DNA of 64,000 nucleotides from the NCBI RefSeq assembly GCF_000835495.1, contig NW_015622547.1:3782001-3846000 (forward strand), in the 5' to 3' direction. A program made the position numbers and the translations under genes. The DNA is from Cladophialophora immunda. Lineage: Eukaryota; Ascomycota; Eurotiomycetes; Chaetothyriales; Herpotrichiellaceae. The notes beneath the pieces are model-generated. The model saw only the letters and a program-made list of their open reading frames with translations. It did not search any database and was not told the origin of the DNA. Below are positions 42,366-52,234 of the stretch, one piece after another (position 1 is the stretch's first letter; each line of letters starts with the position of its first letter).

Positions 42366-44448
42366 ATGGCTATTAACGGAGTGGGAGATGTTATCGCTTT
42401 AGTTCAGGTCACCACACAGGCGGCAAAAACATTGCATGCCGCTACACATGCGCCGGAAGAGATCAGACTCTTCATCCGCGAGACAGACCGATACCAAGCA
42501 TGTGTGGGGGACGCCGCAAGCAGGCTTCGCCGGCATGGCGCGATTCTGAAAGACCATGCCGACGTGAAGAGCAACATTCAGAGCATGCTCGAACAGTGTG
42601 CGGAGACGACCAGGAAATTGAGAAGGATCGCGACAAAGTATGAGCACATTGTGACCAAGAAGGGCACCGCCACAGGCGCCGATGCCGCCTGGAATCAATG
42701 GATCGAAGCCTTCAAGACCGTTTACCATTCGATCGAATGGACCACAAAGGATGTTGTGGTCGAGAACCTTCGACGAGAGCTGTCGCGACATATTCAGATA
42801 CTGAGCTGGCTGGAAAACGGACTGCTCTCGTAAGTTGTGGCCGGCCGAGCTTGAAGGGGGAATCCATTCAGGGAGCTGATACAACCTTGATGCAGTGAAC
42901 AAGTTGGTCAGCTTTCAGTTCAAGTCAGCAACTTACAAGACATGGTCGCCTTTGCAATGTCAAGCCCAAATCTAACCCCCCTGTCAAGTCCCTTTGGTCC
43001 ATCGCCCAACCCGACGTCTCCGTCGATTACGGCCAGGGGTTCTGGAAGTCAGGTTAACTCCCCAGAACTTTCATCAAATACGCAAACTCAGTCCATGGCT
43101 CCTCTGCGGCTGCCAGATCCAACATTCGACATTGATGATTGCGATTTTGGACAAGACATTGGTGACCAGTTGCAATTGCCCGAGAGTTTTCCGGGAGTCA
43201 CCCCTGGCGATCAGTACCGCCACGTCAAGCTCGCGTCCGTCAAGGAACAGAAAGAATTTGTTGACAAGCTTACTGCTAATGCCAACTTTACTGAAATGTA
43301 TCTCAATCCTAGTCTGTGGGGCTGTGAAGGGCTATTGCTGATCTGCTCCCAGACGTGTTGAGTCAGTTCACTTTGTCTGGAGAAAGCCTGGGGCTCCAGA
43401 CGGAGTCATGATAGAGGCCAGTGACTCGGGAAGAGTGCTGCTTGTAAAGAATGGCGCTGCGGTGGAGGATATTTGGACCTTGAATGACAAGAGAACCATC
43501 CGGTTCAGGCAACGAGGTACGATTCCGTTCCCTTTCTGACAGACACCCAAGTCTTTAGACCTGACGAGTCTCTATCTTCACTCCCTAGTGCCTACTTGGG
43601 AGTACATTATTCCCTACTCAATCAATGGCGATGAATTCGTGGCCGTGGTCGAGCAAGGCGAGGGTTTGACCTTCTTCACAATCCAGCAGGGTCAAAGAAG
43701 GGATCACCCACGAATTCCGACCACCTGGGTCCAGTACAAGTTCAAGAGCGTCCTTGGTGAGTTTGTATACTGGCAGAGCATCTGGCACAGGTGGATTTGG
43801 ACCTTATTGATCTCTTGGTATAGACTGTGAACAATTCCAGGAGATAGTCTACGGGTCCAGGCTTCGACTCCTGCTACCTGTGACTGAGATCTGTCGCCCG
43901 CACAGAGGCAGAGATGATGACCGCCTGGTCGGCCTCGAGAATGTGCGGGTCTGGGAGATGGGATCGGAGATGCGCTTTATGGTGCATCTGATCCAGGAAA
44001 GGGGGAAGCGACGGAAGAAGTACATGGAATTCAACCGTCAGTGTCCACCTGTGCTCTGATGGTAGTCCATCCTACTGACACCCATGCCACAGTATGTCAA
44101 GACAGCATCAAGATTGAAAGCAAGGGGACAGGGCGGAAGTCAACTCTTTTGTTGACAGGTATCCATGCTCAAATTGACGAGATGGAATCAGAGAGACGAG
44201 CATCCACGTCGACCTTGAACTCGGACTCGACCCTAGGACCGGCCAAATCGTTGACTAGACGGTTCTCGTGGGATCGAAGCCTTCCGTACCTAGACAAGGC
44301 AGAGATCTACTTCAGACACCAAGAAGGTAGGGGTCGATTGCGGTGCTCATGTCCATCATTCCAGTCACTGACTATCGTGTCAATAGACCGTGATAGCCTC
44401 CTCCAACTTGCTCTGAGCTGTCGGCCAAGCAGGAAGAAGAGCGGTTGA
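42366..44448 (+). CDS. protein with fungal STAND-type N-terminal region, unknown function
   Basis: Seven exons join in phase: 42366-42829, 42896-43297, 43353-43516, 43589-43756, 43824-44036, 44093-44326 and 44387-44448, giving 568 residues. The start 'MAINGVGDVIALVQV' with 'AAKTLHAATHAPEEIRLFI' and the following helices resemble the all-helical fungal N-terminal domain found before ankyrin, NACHT or other modules in STAND proteins. A Ser/Pro/Thr-rich linker follows, then a beta-rich region with 'VHFVWRKPG', 'WTLNDKRTIRFRQR' and 'CRPHRGRDDDRLVGLENVRVWE'. No NTPase or repeat domain follows. The end is uncertain: after 44400 another plus-strand frame carries a Lys/Glu-rich helix ('SAKQEEERLSTNGQQHKLEV') to a stop near 44573, which a different last splice could add. 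Confidence 0.7.
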
Positions 44449-45560
44449 GCACGAATGGACAGCAACACAAGCTTGAAGTGGCCCTGGCCCAAGCGGAGTT
44501 CCTAGCTCATGGATTCAGATTTTCCCCGGCCACTCCTCTTGTGTGGGCACATCCACGAAACCATTGATCTGTCATCGCACGCAAGGGAGACCGGGACTCT
44601 GCTTCCTGTCGTCCAGACTCGGCCATCGCACAAGAAAGCCAACAATGGTTTTGACAATGGCGTCCCATGGCTGGACGAAGTCTCCATTGTAAACCACATG
44701 CCAACACATACCTGCGTCGGGATTCAAAAGCACAGCATCCCCCTCCGAGCATTTGCAAGTGCCTGAGTATGGGGCAGCAACGCGACCACTACGCCAACCG
44801 CGCAGAGTATTCGACCCCGGCCAGGTAGCCAAGCATAGCGCTCTGCATGTACCTGTGCGAGGCAAAGTAATCTCACGACCGTATCAGTGACGGGACACCC
44901 ACCAGAGCCACCAGAATTCTGGGATGGTGGGAAGAAAGGAAGAAGGAAGCAACAGCCTTCAACGTAAGAAATGACCAGATAAACCGGCAAATGCTGGGAC
45001 GCCTGAGGAGGGTGTACAGAACATCGACGATTGTGAAATGAGCTGTTGTTTCAGCGAGCTTGGAGTTTGGTAATGTGATACCCCTGGAAAACGTAGCGGA
45101 GGAGCTAGTTTTGAGATCCGCTGTGTTAGAGATTTTCATGATAATTGGCTACTGTTTGAGTTTACAGAAGGAGAGTTTTCCATAGACCTTCAATGAGGGT
45201 GTAAGTTTCCAGCCTTGTCACAACGCAGTCGAGCGGTTGCCCGAGGCGGAGAGGCACGCGAGGCTGCAGCGGCCGATGCGGGGCCGCGGGGGAAACGAGA
45301 AAAAGTAAAATCTCGCATCATCGACAGTCCCTTCACCTCGTCCCGCCATGCTTACCAATTGGACACCCCTCTGAGAGACTCACCACAACTGCGGACTGAT
45401 TTTTGAGCCCGGAAACTACATACGTGACTCTCCACCGAATACTCTTCGCCGTCTCTGGGAAGAAAAGAGCAAGGGAATTGTAGACGCATACCCATACTCC
45501 GCCCAACCCGCGCGTTAGACATCTCTCGCTGCCCCCTCCTCCCGCCCACGCGAAGCAAAC
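44449..45560. other. intergenic, upstream of riboflavin synthase
   Basis: Holds the alternative 3' frame of the preceding gene up to about 44573. The rest shows no supported gene. GC content rises sharply after about 45240. Confidence 0.5.
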
Positions 45561-46298
45561 ATGTTCACCGGCCTTGTCGAAACGGTCGGCACCGTCACCT
45601 CGCTGGTGGCGCTGGACCCGTCGACGTCGGGCGGCAACGGCACCTCGCTGACGATCTCGGACTGCGCGACGATCCTGACGGACGCGGCGCTGGGCGACTC
45701 GATCTGCGTCAACGGCACGTGCCTGACGGTGACGGAACTGGAGCCGGCGGCGGCGCCGTACGCGGCGTTCAAGGTCGGGGTGGCGCCGGAGACGCTGCGG
45801 CGCACGAACCTGGGCTCGCTGCGCGAAGGCGGCAAGGTCAACCTGGAGCGGGCGGTGAGCGCGGCGACGCGCATGGGCGGCCACTTTGTGCAGGGCCACG
45901 TGGACACGGTGGCGACGATCGCGAGCGTGACGCCCGACGGCAACGCGCTGACCTTCCGCCTGGCCCCGCGCGAGCGCGCCGTGCTGCGCTACATCGTGGA
46001 GAAGGGCTACATCACCCTCGACGGCGCCAGTCTGACCGTCACCAACGTCGACGATCGCCACGGCTGGTTCGAGGTCATGCTGATCGCGTACACGCAGGAG
46101 CGCGTCGTCATGGCCGCCAAGGGGCCCGGCGAGGAGGTCAACGTCGAGATCGACATTGTCGGCAAGCTCGTCGAGAAGAGCGTCGTCGGGTACCTCGAGG
46201 GCGTGGCCGGCCGGGAACAAGGCGGCGTCCCGGCCATGCTGGAGAAGATTGTGGGCCGGCTGGTCGACGAGAAGCTGCAGACGGTGCAACAACGGTAG
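45561..46298 (+). CDS. RIB5: riboflavin synthase (EC 2.5.1.9)
   Basis: Last step of riboflavin synthesis: dismutation of two 6,7-dimethyl-8-ribityllumazine to riboflavin and the pyrimidinedione. A single exon of 245 residues with the two tandem lumazine-binding beta barrels. Barrel 1 starts with 'MFTGLVETVGTV' and contains 'GDSICVNGTCLTV' and 'NLERAVSAATRMGGHFVQGH'. Barrel 2 runs from 'VDTVATIASV' through 'GYITLDGASLTV' and 'VEIDIVGKLVEK'. The N-terminal MFTG and the GGHFVQGHVD block are diagnostic. Codons end almost always in G or C, far more than in the neighbouring genes. The enzyme is expected to be a cytosolic homotrimer. Confidence 0.97.
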   Translation: MFTGLVETVGTVTSLVALDPSTSGGNGTSLTISDCATILTDAALGDSICVNGTCLTVTELEPAAAPYAAFKVGVAPETLRRTNLGSLREGGKVNLERAVSAATRMGGHFVQGHVDTVATIASVTPDGNALTFRLAPRERAVLRYIVEKGYITLDGASLTVTNVDDRHGWFEVMLIAYTQERVVMAAKGPGEEVNVEIDIVGKLVEKSVVGYLEGVAGREQGGVPAMLEKIVGRLVDEKLQTVQQR

Positions 46299-47384
46299 GA
46301 GTCTGGCAGTTGCCTTGTGGGTTCGATCGTTGATACCTCGGTCGATGTTGCGAGCGCCGGGGCCGGGAAGGCTTGTCGGAGATCATACCTCCGCAGCAGC
46401 ATCCTAGAGACAAACACTGAGCAACGATCTTGTCCAAGAGCGTAAGAACAAGCTCTGATCTCGTCCAAGAAACGTGAAGTTCCCTTCTCATCGACCACCA
46501 GCCTAGAGCCGTCCTCACGGGTTTATGTTCATGTACCATCGACGGCAGACGAATCCATCAATCAAGGACAAGTCTCGTGTATCCAAGATACGGTCCTTGC
46601 AAGGGGGGCACATGCGAGACTCTTGACGAATCCACTTTTGCCAAAAATAAAAAGATAGGATTTCCATCATCACCGTCCTAATCATGATCCATCCAGCAGC
46701 AAAAGGAGCAAGAGGCTTGCTGTCGATTCAATCAATACCACACTCTCATCACAACCACGACCACGACCACGACCCGGATCCCGTTCACGCCGGTCCACTT
46801 ACTGTATATCCCCACTCACACAATCCTCCAGCAAGGGACAGCACAAGCGACAAGAAGGGGGAAAAGGGCAGGCAGGAGCAGGAGCAGGAGCAGGACCTTG
46901 AGCTTAGAGCCGGCGCTTGATCCGTGATCTGTAACGAGATGAACTGAAGATGCCCTTGTGTCTCTTTTTCCGTGTTACAACCTACCCCCGGTCCATAGAG
47001 TCTACTCGTAAGAGCACTTCTCGGAGAGGTACAAAGGAGTGATCGTCAAGTCGATGCGGTCTAGGTCACGTCAAGCGAGAGCAAATCAGAGCATGCCAGA
47101 GGACGTCAGAGCAGGTAAAAATTGAATAGATTTCAGATTTTGGAAAAGCCTTTTGGTTTGGGGGCTTTCCTTTTTTGAAAGGCGTTCGCCCCAGAAAATG
47201 CGTATGTTCGCCTGTACAGATTGCAATCGCCCATATGGTTTTGTCTGTCTTCATATTGAATGCGACTCTTTTTGGGGTTTTGGAAAGCAACTTTTGATGA
47301 GTTCCGGAAGATCGTCGAATTTTTGTGTCATCCCCTACCAGTTACAATCCAACACACACTCTCTCTCCCCTTTCGTGCACGAGC
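46299..47384. other. convergent spacer
   Basis: Between the converging riboflavin synthase and acetolactate synthase genes. A His/Asp-rich chance ORF at 46684-46920 comes from a CACGAC repeat and a GGAGCA repeat. No gene supported. Confidence 0.55.
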
Positions 47385-49633
47385 TCAATGGCCAGACCGT
47401 TGCTTCATGATGGCTCTCCGCTCCTTTTCTTTCGCTGTACCAGAAAGTTAGCTCAGAAGAAACGCGTCAAAACTTCTTGGAGGGGGGAGGGGCAGCAAAA
47501 ACATACCTTCGTCGTAAACCAAAAACTCGTGCAGAGCCTTGCCTGCCGGCACCATCGGCAGCACGGGCACCTTCTTGTCGGTAACGACCTCCAAGAGCGC
47601 CGGGCCCTCGCCGCTGCCCTCGATCAACCACCGTAAACTCTCCTCCACATCAGCGGGCTTCAAGCATCTCCGCGCCGGTACACCCATGGCTTCTGCGAGT
47701 TTCACAAAGTCGGGATTCTTTTGATGTGTATGCGCGAATCTATCTTCATAGAAGAGACTCTGCCACTGCGTGACCATGCCTTGTTCCTCGTTGTTCAAGA
47801 CGATAACTTTGACGCCGATCTGGAATTGACTCGCTGTGCTGAGCTCTGTCAGGGTCATGTTGAAAGAGGCGTCACCGTCAATGTCGACAACGAGGGCGTC
47901 CGGGGCTGCAACCTTCGCCCCAATGGCGGCCGGGAGGCCGTAACCCATCGTACCAAGGCCCCCTGATGTGACCATGGACCGAGGATGTCGCCATCGGAAA
48001 TGCTGGGCGGCCCACATTTGATGTTGACCGACGCCTGTAGCGATAATGGTCCGCTCCTTCATATGGGAGGTCATGTCTGACAGCTTTTCAATCAATGATT
48101 GCGGCTTGATCAGTCCGTCGGGGGTCTCCTTTTCGTAGGCACTCAATGGGAATCGCTTCTTCCAGTCGTTGATTTGCGCAAACCACTCGGGCCGTTCCTT
48201 GACGGACTTGACTTTGGGTACCAGGTCGGCCAGGTTAGTCGTCACATCACCTTCGACAGCTTCAGTCGCTTGCACGACCTTGTTGATGTTCTTGGGCATG
48301 ATCTCAAAGTGCACAATACCTCCTCGTTTCTCTGCCGCGGCTCTTTTCGCTTCTGGCGCGAATTTTGCGATGTTGAGGGTTACTCGGTCGTCAAACCGAG
48401 CGCCAAGGGCAATGATGAGGTCGGTTTCTTGCATTGCCATATTGGCATAGGCGGCTCCGTGCATACCGAGCATGTGTAAGGACTTGGGGTCAAGCTCATC
48501 AAACCCTCCGAGACCTTGTAAGGTCGTCGTTACGGGGATACAGGCCTTGTCGGCCAATTCTTTCAGGAGTTTGGGGCCGTCGGGAGAGCCCAAGATACCT
48601 TGGCCAGCATATATCAGTGGCTTCTTGGCGATATTGATAAGATCGGCCACACGTGAAATGGTGCCCTCCAACTGTCTCCGAGAAAGCTCTCTCGCAGCCA
48701 GGGTTGCGGCGGAAGGATGTGAGGGCAGGGTCGATTGCATGGGGATGGGTCTCCGTAGAATGCCGGCCGTGACATCTTTGGGTAAATCAACAAGGACGGG
48801 ACCAGGTCGTCCCGAAGTGGCGATCTCAAAAGCTTCCTTTATTCTCTTGGGCAGTTCCGCCACGCTCTTGACCATAACATTCCACTTGGTGCAGGCTCTT
48901 GAAATTCCAACCACATCAGCTTCTTGGAAAGCATCGGTGCCGATAGCGGTGGTGGGTACCTGGCCGCAGAATACGACCATGGGCGTTCCATCCGAGAGCG
49001 CATCTTGCATCGGGGTTACCACATTTGTGGCGCCGGGACCCGAAGTCACAAGGACGACGCCAGGTTTCCCGGACACTCTGGCATACCCCTCTGCCATATG
49101 GCCCGCTCCTTGTTCATGTTTGGGCAGAACAAAGTCAAAGTGTTTTGAGTTGTAGATGGCATCGAACACTGGAAGAATGGCACCACCAGGGTAGCCGAAA
49201 ATGTGTTTGACACCCTGTCGCAGCATCATCTCGTGGAAGATTTCTCCTCCGCTGAGCCCCACAAACGAATCGTCGAGCTCAGGCATTTGCCTGTTGACCA
49301 AAGGTGAGGGCTCATTTCGGCGGAAGTCGTTGTTGAAGGCGGGACTGGGGATCGGTCGAGTAGTTCTAGCACGAGGTCAGCACGCACGATCCATGAGAAC
49401 TTTTCTTCTCGGTGCACATTGACTCACGGTGCTGGAGCGGCCGCTGTCGTCGCAGGTCTTCTTGACTGTTCGGGCGAGGATCTCTGGGGGGAGGATTTCT
49501 GGGACTTTCGGTAGGGCGACAGTGCAGCTGCCGGGGCAGTGGAGGAGAAGGGCTGGGAACACGAAGGTCTTCTTCTGGACAAAGAGCGAATAGCACTGGA
49601 GCCGGGCCGTATGGCCGTCATTTTGGTCGCCAT
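47385..49633 (-). CDS. ILV2: acetolactate synthase, catalytic subunit (EC 2.2.1.6)
   Basis: ThDP-dependent first common enzyme of Ile/Val/Leu synthesis, mitochondrial; target of sulfonylurea-class inhibitors. Exons 49633-49428, 49365-47507 and 47434-47385 join in phase to give 704 residues. An Arg/Ser/Ala-rich presequence of about 85 residues precedes the PYR domain 'IFGYPGGAILPVFDAIYN', with the catalytic Glu in 'LPKHEQGAGHMAEGYARVSG'. The C-terminal ThDP site has 'VVDIDGDASFNMTLTELSTA' (G-D-G-x...-N type) and 'NNEEQGMVTQWQSLFYEDRF'. The third exon supplies the typical charged end 'KEKERRAIMKQRSGH'; without splicing the ORF would end in a spurious Pro/Leu tail. A TGAGTCA element lies upstream. 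Confidence 0.97.
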
Positions 49634-50072
49634 GATTGCCTGGTAGGATAAGGTCCAACCGTGACGGCCAGAAAGAGGGTGAAGGGGGGTTAAGAAAGCT
49701 ATGGGTAAGAAACGAAGAGAATTATGAGTCAGTGGGTGGTGGCAGTTGTGTGTCGCTGGAGGTGCGGAAGTGGGAGTGGCATGGAGGAGAAGCGAGTGGC
49801 ATCCTAATCTGCGAATTTTGCCTTCCAGTTTTGCGGAGAAGGGTGAGCGGCCAATCACGCTGCTGGGTGCGGGGCCGATGTCGGTCTTGGCATCCACCAG
49901 GCGAATCGAGACTCGTTGGGCAACAACCAATCACGAGGCGACCGTTTGCTACCGCTCACGAGATTCGGGCGGCGGAGCGGAACATGGGCGACAAACAGTG
50001 GTGAGATGTCTGTACATGTACTACTTGTCGATACCTTGTATACCTAGTAGGTATACACCGGGTCAAGCATCA
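49634..50072. promoter_or_regulatory. ILV2 promoter region
   Basis: A 439 bp region between the ILV2 start and the 3' end of the allantoicase gene. It contains the TGAGTCA at 49725-49731. Chance ORFs only. Confidence 0.55.
49725..49731. promoter_or_regulatory. TGAGTCA, Gcn4/CpcA-type element
   Basis: Perfect cross-pathway-control heptamer about 92 bp before the ILV2 start codon, as expected for an amino-acid biosynthetic gene. A TGACTCA also lies at 49420-49426, overlapping the first splice donor, and is probably incidental. Confidence 0.65.
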
Positions 50073-51260
50073 TCACGCCCTCCTCCCAAATATCCTCAGT
50101 CTCTTAACGCCGCCATCAGGGATAATGGTCATCTTAACATGCGTCCACACGTGGCCTTCCGGAGGCTCAGAAACCACCAGCTGCTCACCCTCGAAACCAT
50201 GCTCTGTATCCGCTTGGCAAGGCTGCTCTCCCTTAATCAGTGCCGTCCAGCCCGTCGCGTCATGCTTGGGGTCCGCCTCGGTGCCCAGGGCCGCCTTGGC
50301 CACTTCCATGGCCCAGCCCTCGACCTTCACAGCCCGGGGGAAGTTCCCCCTAAAGTCTTTGGTGTCGACAATGACTTTCTCGATCTTCCTGCCCTTCAAC
50401 CCCAGGCGAACAATCACCCAGTCTGTGTGGCCCTTGACCCTGCTTCTGGCCGTCTCCCATCCGTCTCCCATATCCTTCCCTCTGCCGGGTAGGAGTAGAT
50501 AGTTCTTGCCGCCGAAATGCTGATCTGAGCACTCAATGGCGACACCGCCGTTGAGCGCACTGGCTAGGTCCTCCAGGGGCCTCTCCTCCTTTCCCGAGGT
50601 TACACTCGCCGGTAACGACGGGGGGACCACTGTCCCATAGACCCTCAACCTGGCAATCCCTCCGTCTGGGTACTGCTTTAACCTCAAATGGGTGAACTGC
50701 TTCCCCTGCACACCAGGACCAGATACCTTCCATGCCTGTCGTTGCGAGGGTCCACACTTCTGCGGGGGCAGAACTTCAGTCCATCCAGCATAGCCTTCCT
50801 TTGCGACCTCACTATCGTCCTCGTCACTCGAAAAGGCAACTCCGTCCAGTCCAGCGAGGGGAGCCTCGTTCCCGTTGAAGTAACTCGTGTCCACTTCCAC
50901 GGCCTCGATCTGTGCCACACAACCGAGTTTGATCACCACCCAGTCATATTCCTTGGGGTTATGCCTCCTCGTTTCCCATCCGTCATACCACGCCCCAGTA
51001 TGTACAAACACACCCGGTTTTCGAATGGGAGGCGTGGGGGTGAGGAGGTTGGAGGCGGCAGCGAAGTATTCGTCCGAGAAAGACACAATGGATGCGCCGA
51101 GGACGGTGGTGGACAAGTTAGTTGAAGATGAGAAGGTCGTGTCGATCAGCACGGCGGGGATGGGCGTCACGGTGATACTGGAAGTTGACTTGGTGCTTGA
51201 CGCAAGGGCCTTGTCGACGATGGTGTCCGAGAGAGCCTGCGGTTGGATATTGACTTCCAT
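50073..51260 (-). CDS. DAL2: allantoicase (EC 3.5.3.4)
   Basis: Hydrolyses allantoate to ureidoglycolate and urea in purine catabolism. An intron-free gene of 395 residues with two homologous jelly-roll domains. Domain 1 has 'GASIVSFSDEYFAAASNLL', 'YDGWETRRHN', 'YDWVVIKLG' and 'HLRLKQYPDGGIARLRVYG'. Domain 2 has 'GVAIECSDQHFGGKNYLLLP', 'GDGWETARSR', 'DWVIVRLG' and 'HVKMTIIPDGGVKRLRIFG'. The domain repeat is plain in these paired motifs. The 30 codons upstream of 51260 are open but lack ATG. An AGATAA (AreA-type GATA) lies upstream near 51729-51734, which would fit nitrogen control but is one short site only. Confidence 0.96.
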   Translation of the reverse strand: MEVNIQPQALSDTIVDKALASSTKSTSSITVTPIPAVLIDTTFSSSTNLSTTVLGASIVSFSDEYFAAASNLLTPTPPIRKPGVFVHTGAWYDGWETRRHNPKEYDWVVIKLGCVAQIEAVEVDTSYFNGNEAPLAGLDGVAFSSDEDDSEVAKEGYAGWTEVLPPQKCGPSQRQAWKVSGPGVQGKQFTHLRLKQYPDGGIARLRVYGTVVPPSLPASVTSGKEERPLEDLASALNGGVAIECSDQHFGGKNYLLLPGRGKDMGDGWETARSRVKGHTDWVIVRLGLKGRKIEKVIVDTKDFRGNFPRAVKVEGWAMEVAKAALGTEADPKHDATGWTALIKGEQPCQADTEHGFEGEQLVVSEPPEGHVWTHVKMTIIPDGGVKRLRIFGRRA

Positions 51261-52234
51261 GGCTGGCTGGATCGTGGGAGTGGCTGGAATCTGTAGGAAG
51301 CGCAGTCTGGGTCGATTAGAGCAGAGTGAATTCCTTGTGAAAGTATTCAAGGTATATCTGGAAATAAGCAGATGTTAGAATTGCAGTTGCAGAGGATAAC
51401 CTTGGGCGACTGCTGGCAGCTAATCTTCAGAGTAGTGAGTCTGCAAAGGCAAAGGCGACAAGAATGTCGAAAGAAAAATGCTGAAGGTTTTATGCAGGTC
51501 CGCAATGTGTGTCTCCAAATCAACAAATCAATGTGTTTACTCGATACAAACGACAGTGCGAAACGCGGATGGCGGAGGACGCCGATGGAGAAGGTCGAGC
51601 AGGGAAAATGTTCCCTCCTCGTCTCCTTCGTCCAAAACCCCCACTTTCATCATTCTTCTCATCCCCGCTATATCACATGTGAAGCACTGGAGCACGTGCA
51701 CCTCTCGATGTCTTGCAAGGCTGTCGATTTATCTACATCCAAACAAATGTGGCCTTATTGCTCAGGTCGAGGCTGGCGCCTCATCACTGACTGATCGACT
51801 GGGCTGAGACCACACCCTTGCCGACGCTGTTTCTACATGCTTTTGGTATTTGTGACTGCTCCTCGCTCTATAGTTCTATACCCGGGCAATCCGACCATGT
51901 TCTATGTTTCGTGCCAGCCTTCCAACCCTTTACTTGGAAACAACAGCCCTGTAAGCACCTCGGTCGAGTTACCATCAACGAGCTTGTCCAAAGACACCAT
52001 GAACGCCACCCCTGCTGTCGCCCAAACCCGTGGTATAGCCTTTTGTACGTTCCACACCTTTCCGTTAGGTGAATTCTAGCAAATTCGTCGCGTCATGATT
52101 TGACATCCAACTCCTCGCCCCGCAAAATCAACGCCGTCGACCATACCCAGGGGCAATCAAAGCGCTCGTGCTAAATGATTCGAAATCATCTTCTCCTCTG
52201 GACGCCTTCCATGTTCGGTCGCCTCGAACCCCTG
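51261..52234. other. intergenic, upstream of allantoicase
   Basis: Nearly 1 kb with no supported gene. One GATA-factor-like site (TTATCT, 51729-51734). Confidence 0.5.

Noticed and set aside
45333..46292. 319-codon minus-strand ORF opposite riboflavin synthase
   Set aside because: Shadow of the very GC-rich RIB5 exon; Arg/Val/Ala-biased composition.
46684..46920. His/Asp-rich ORF near 46.7 kb
   Set aside because: Generated by CACGAC and GGAGCA simple repeats in a convergent spacer.
49420..49426. TGACTCA in ILV2 intron 1 as a second Gcn4 site
   Set aside because: It overlaps the splice donor GTGAGT and is explained by it.
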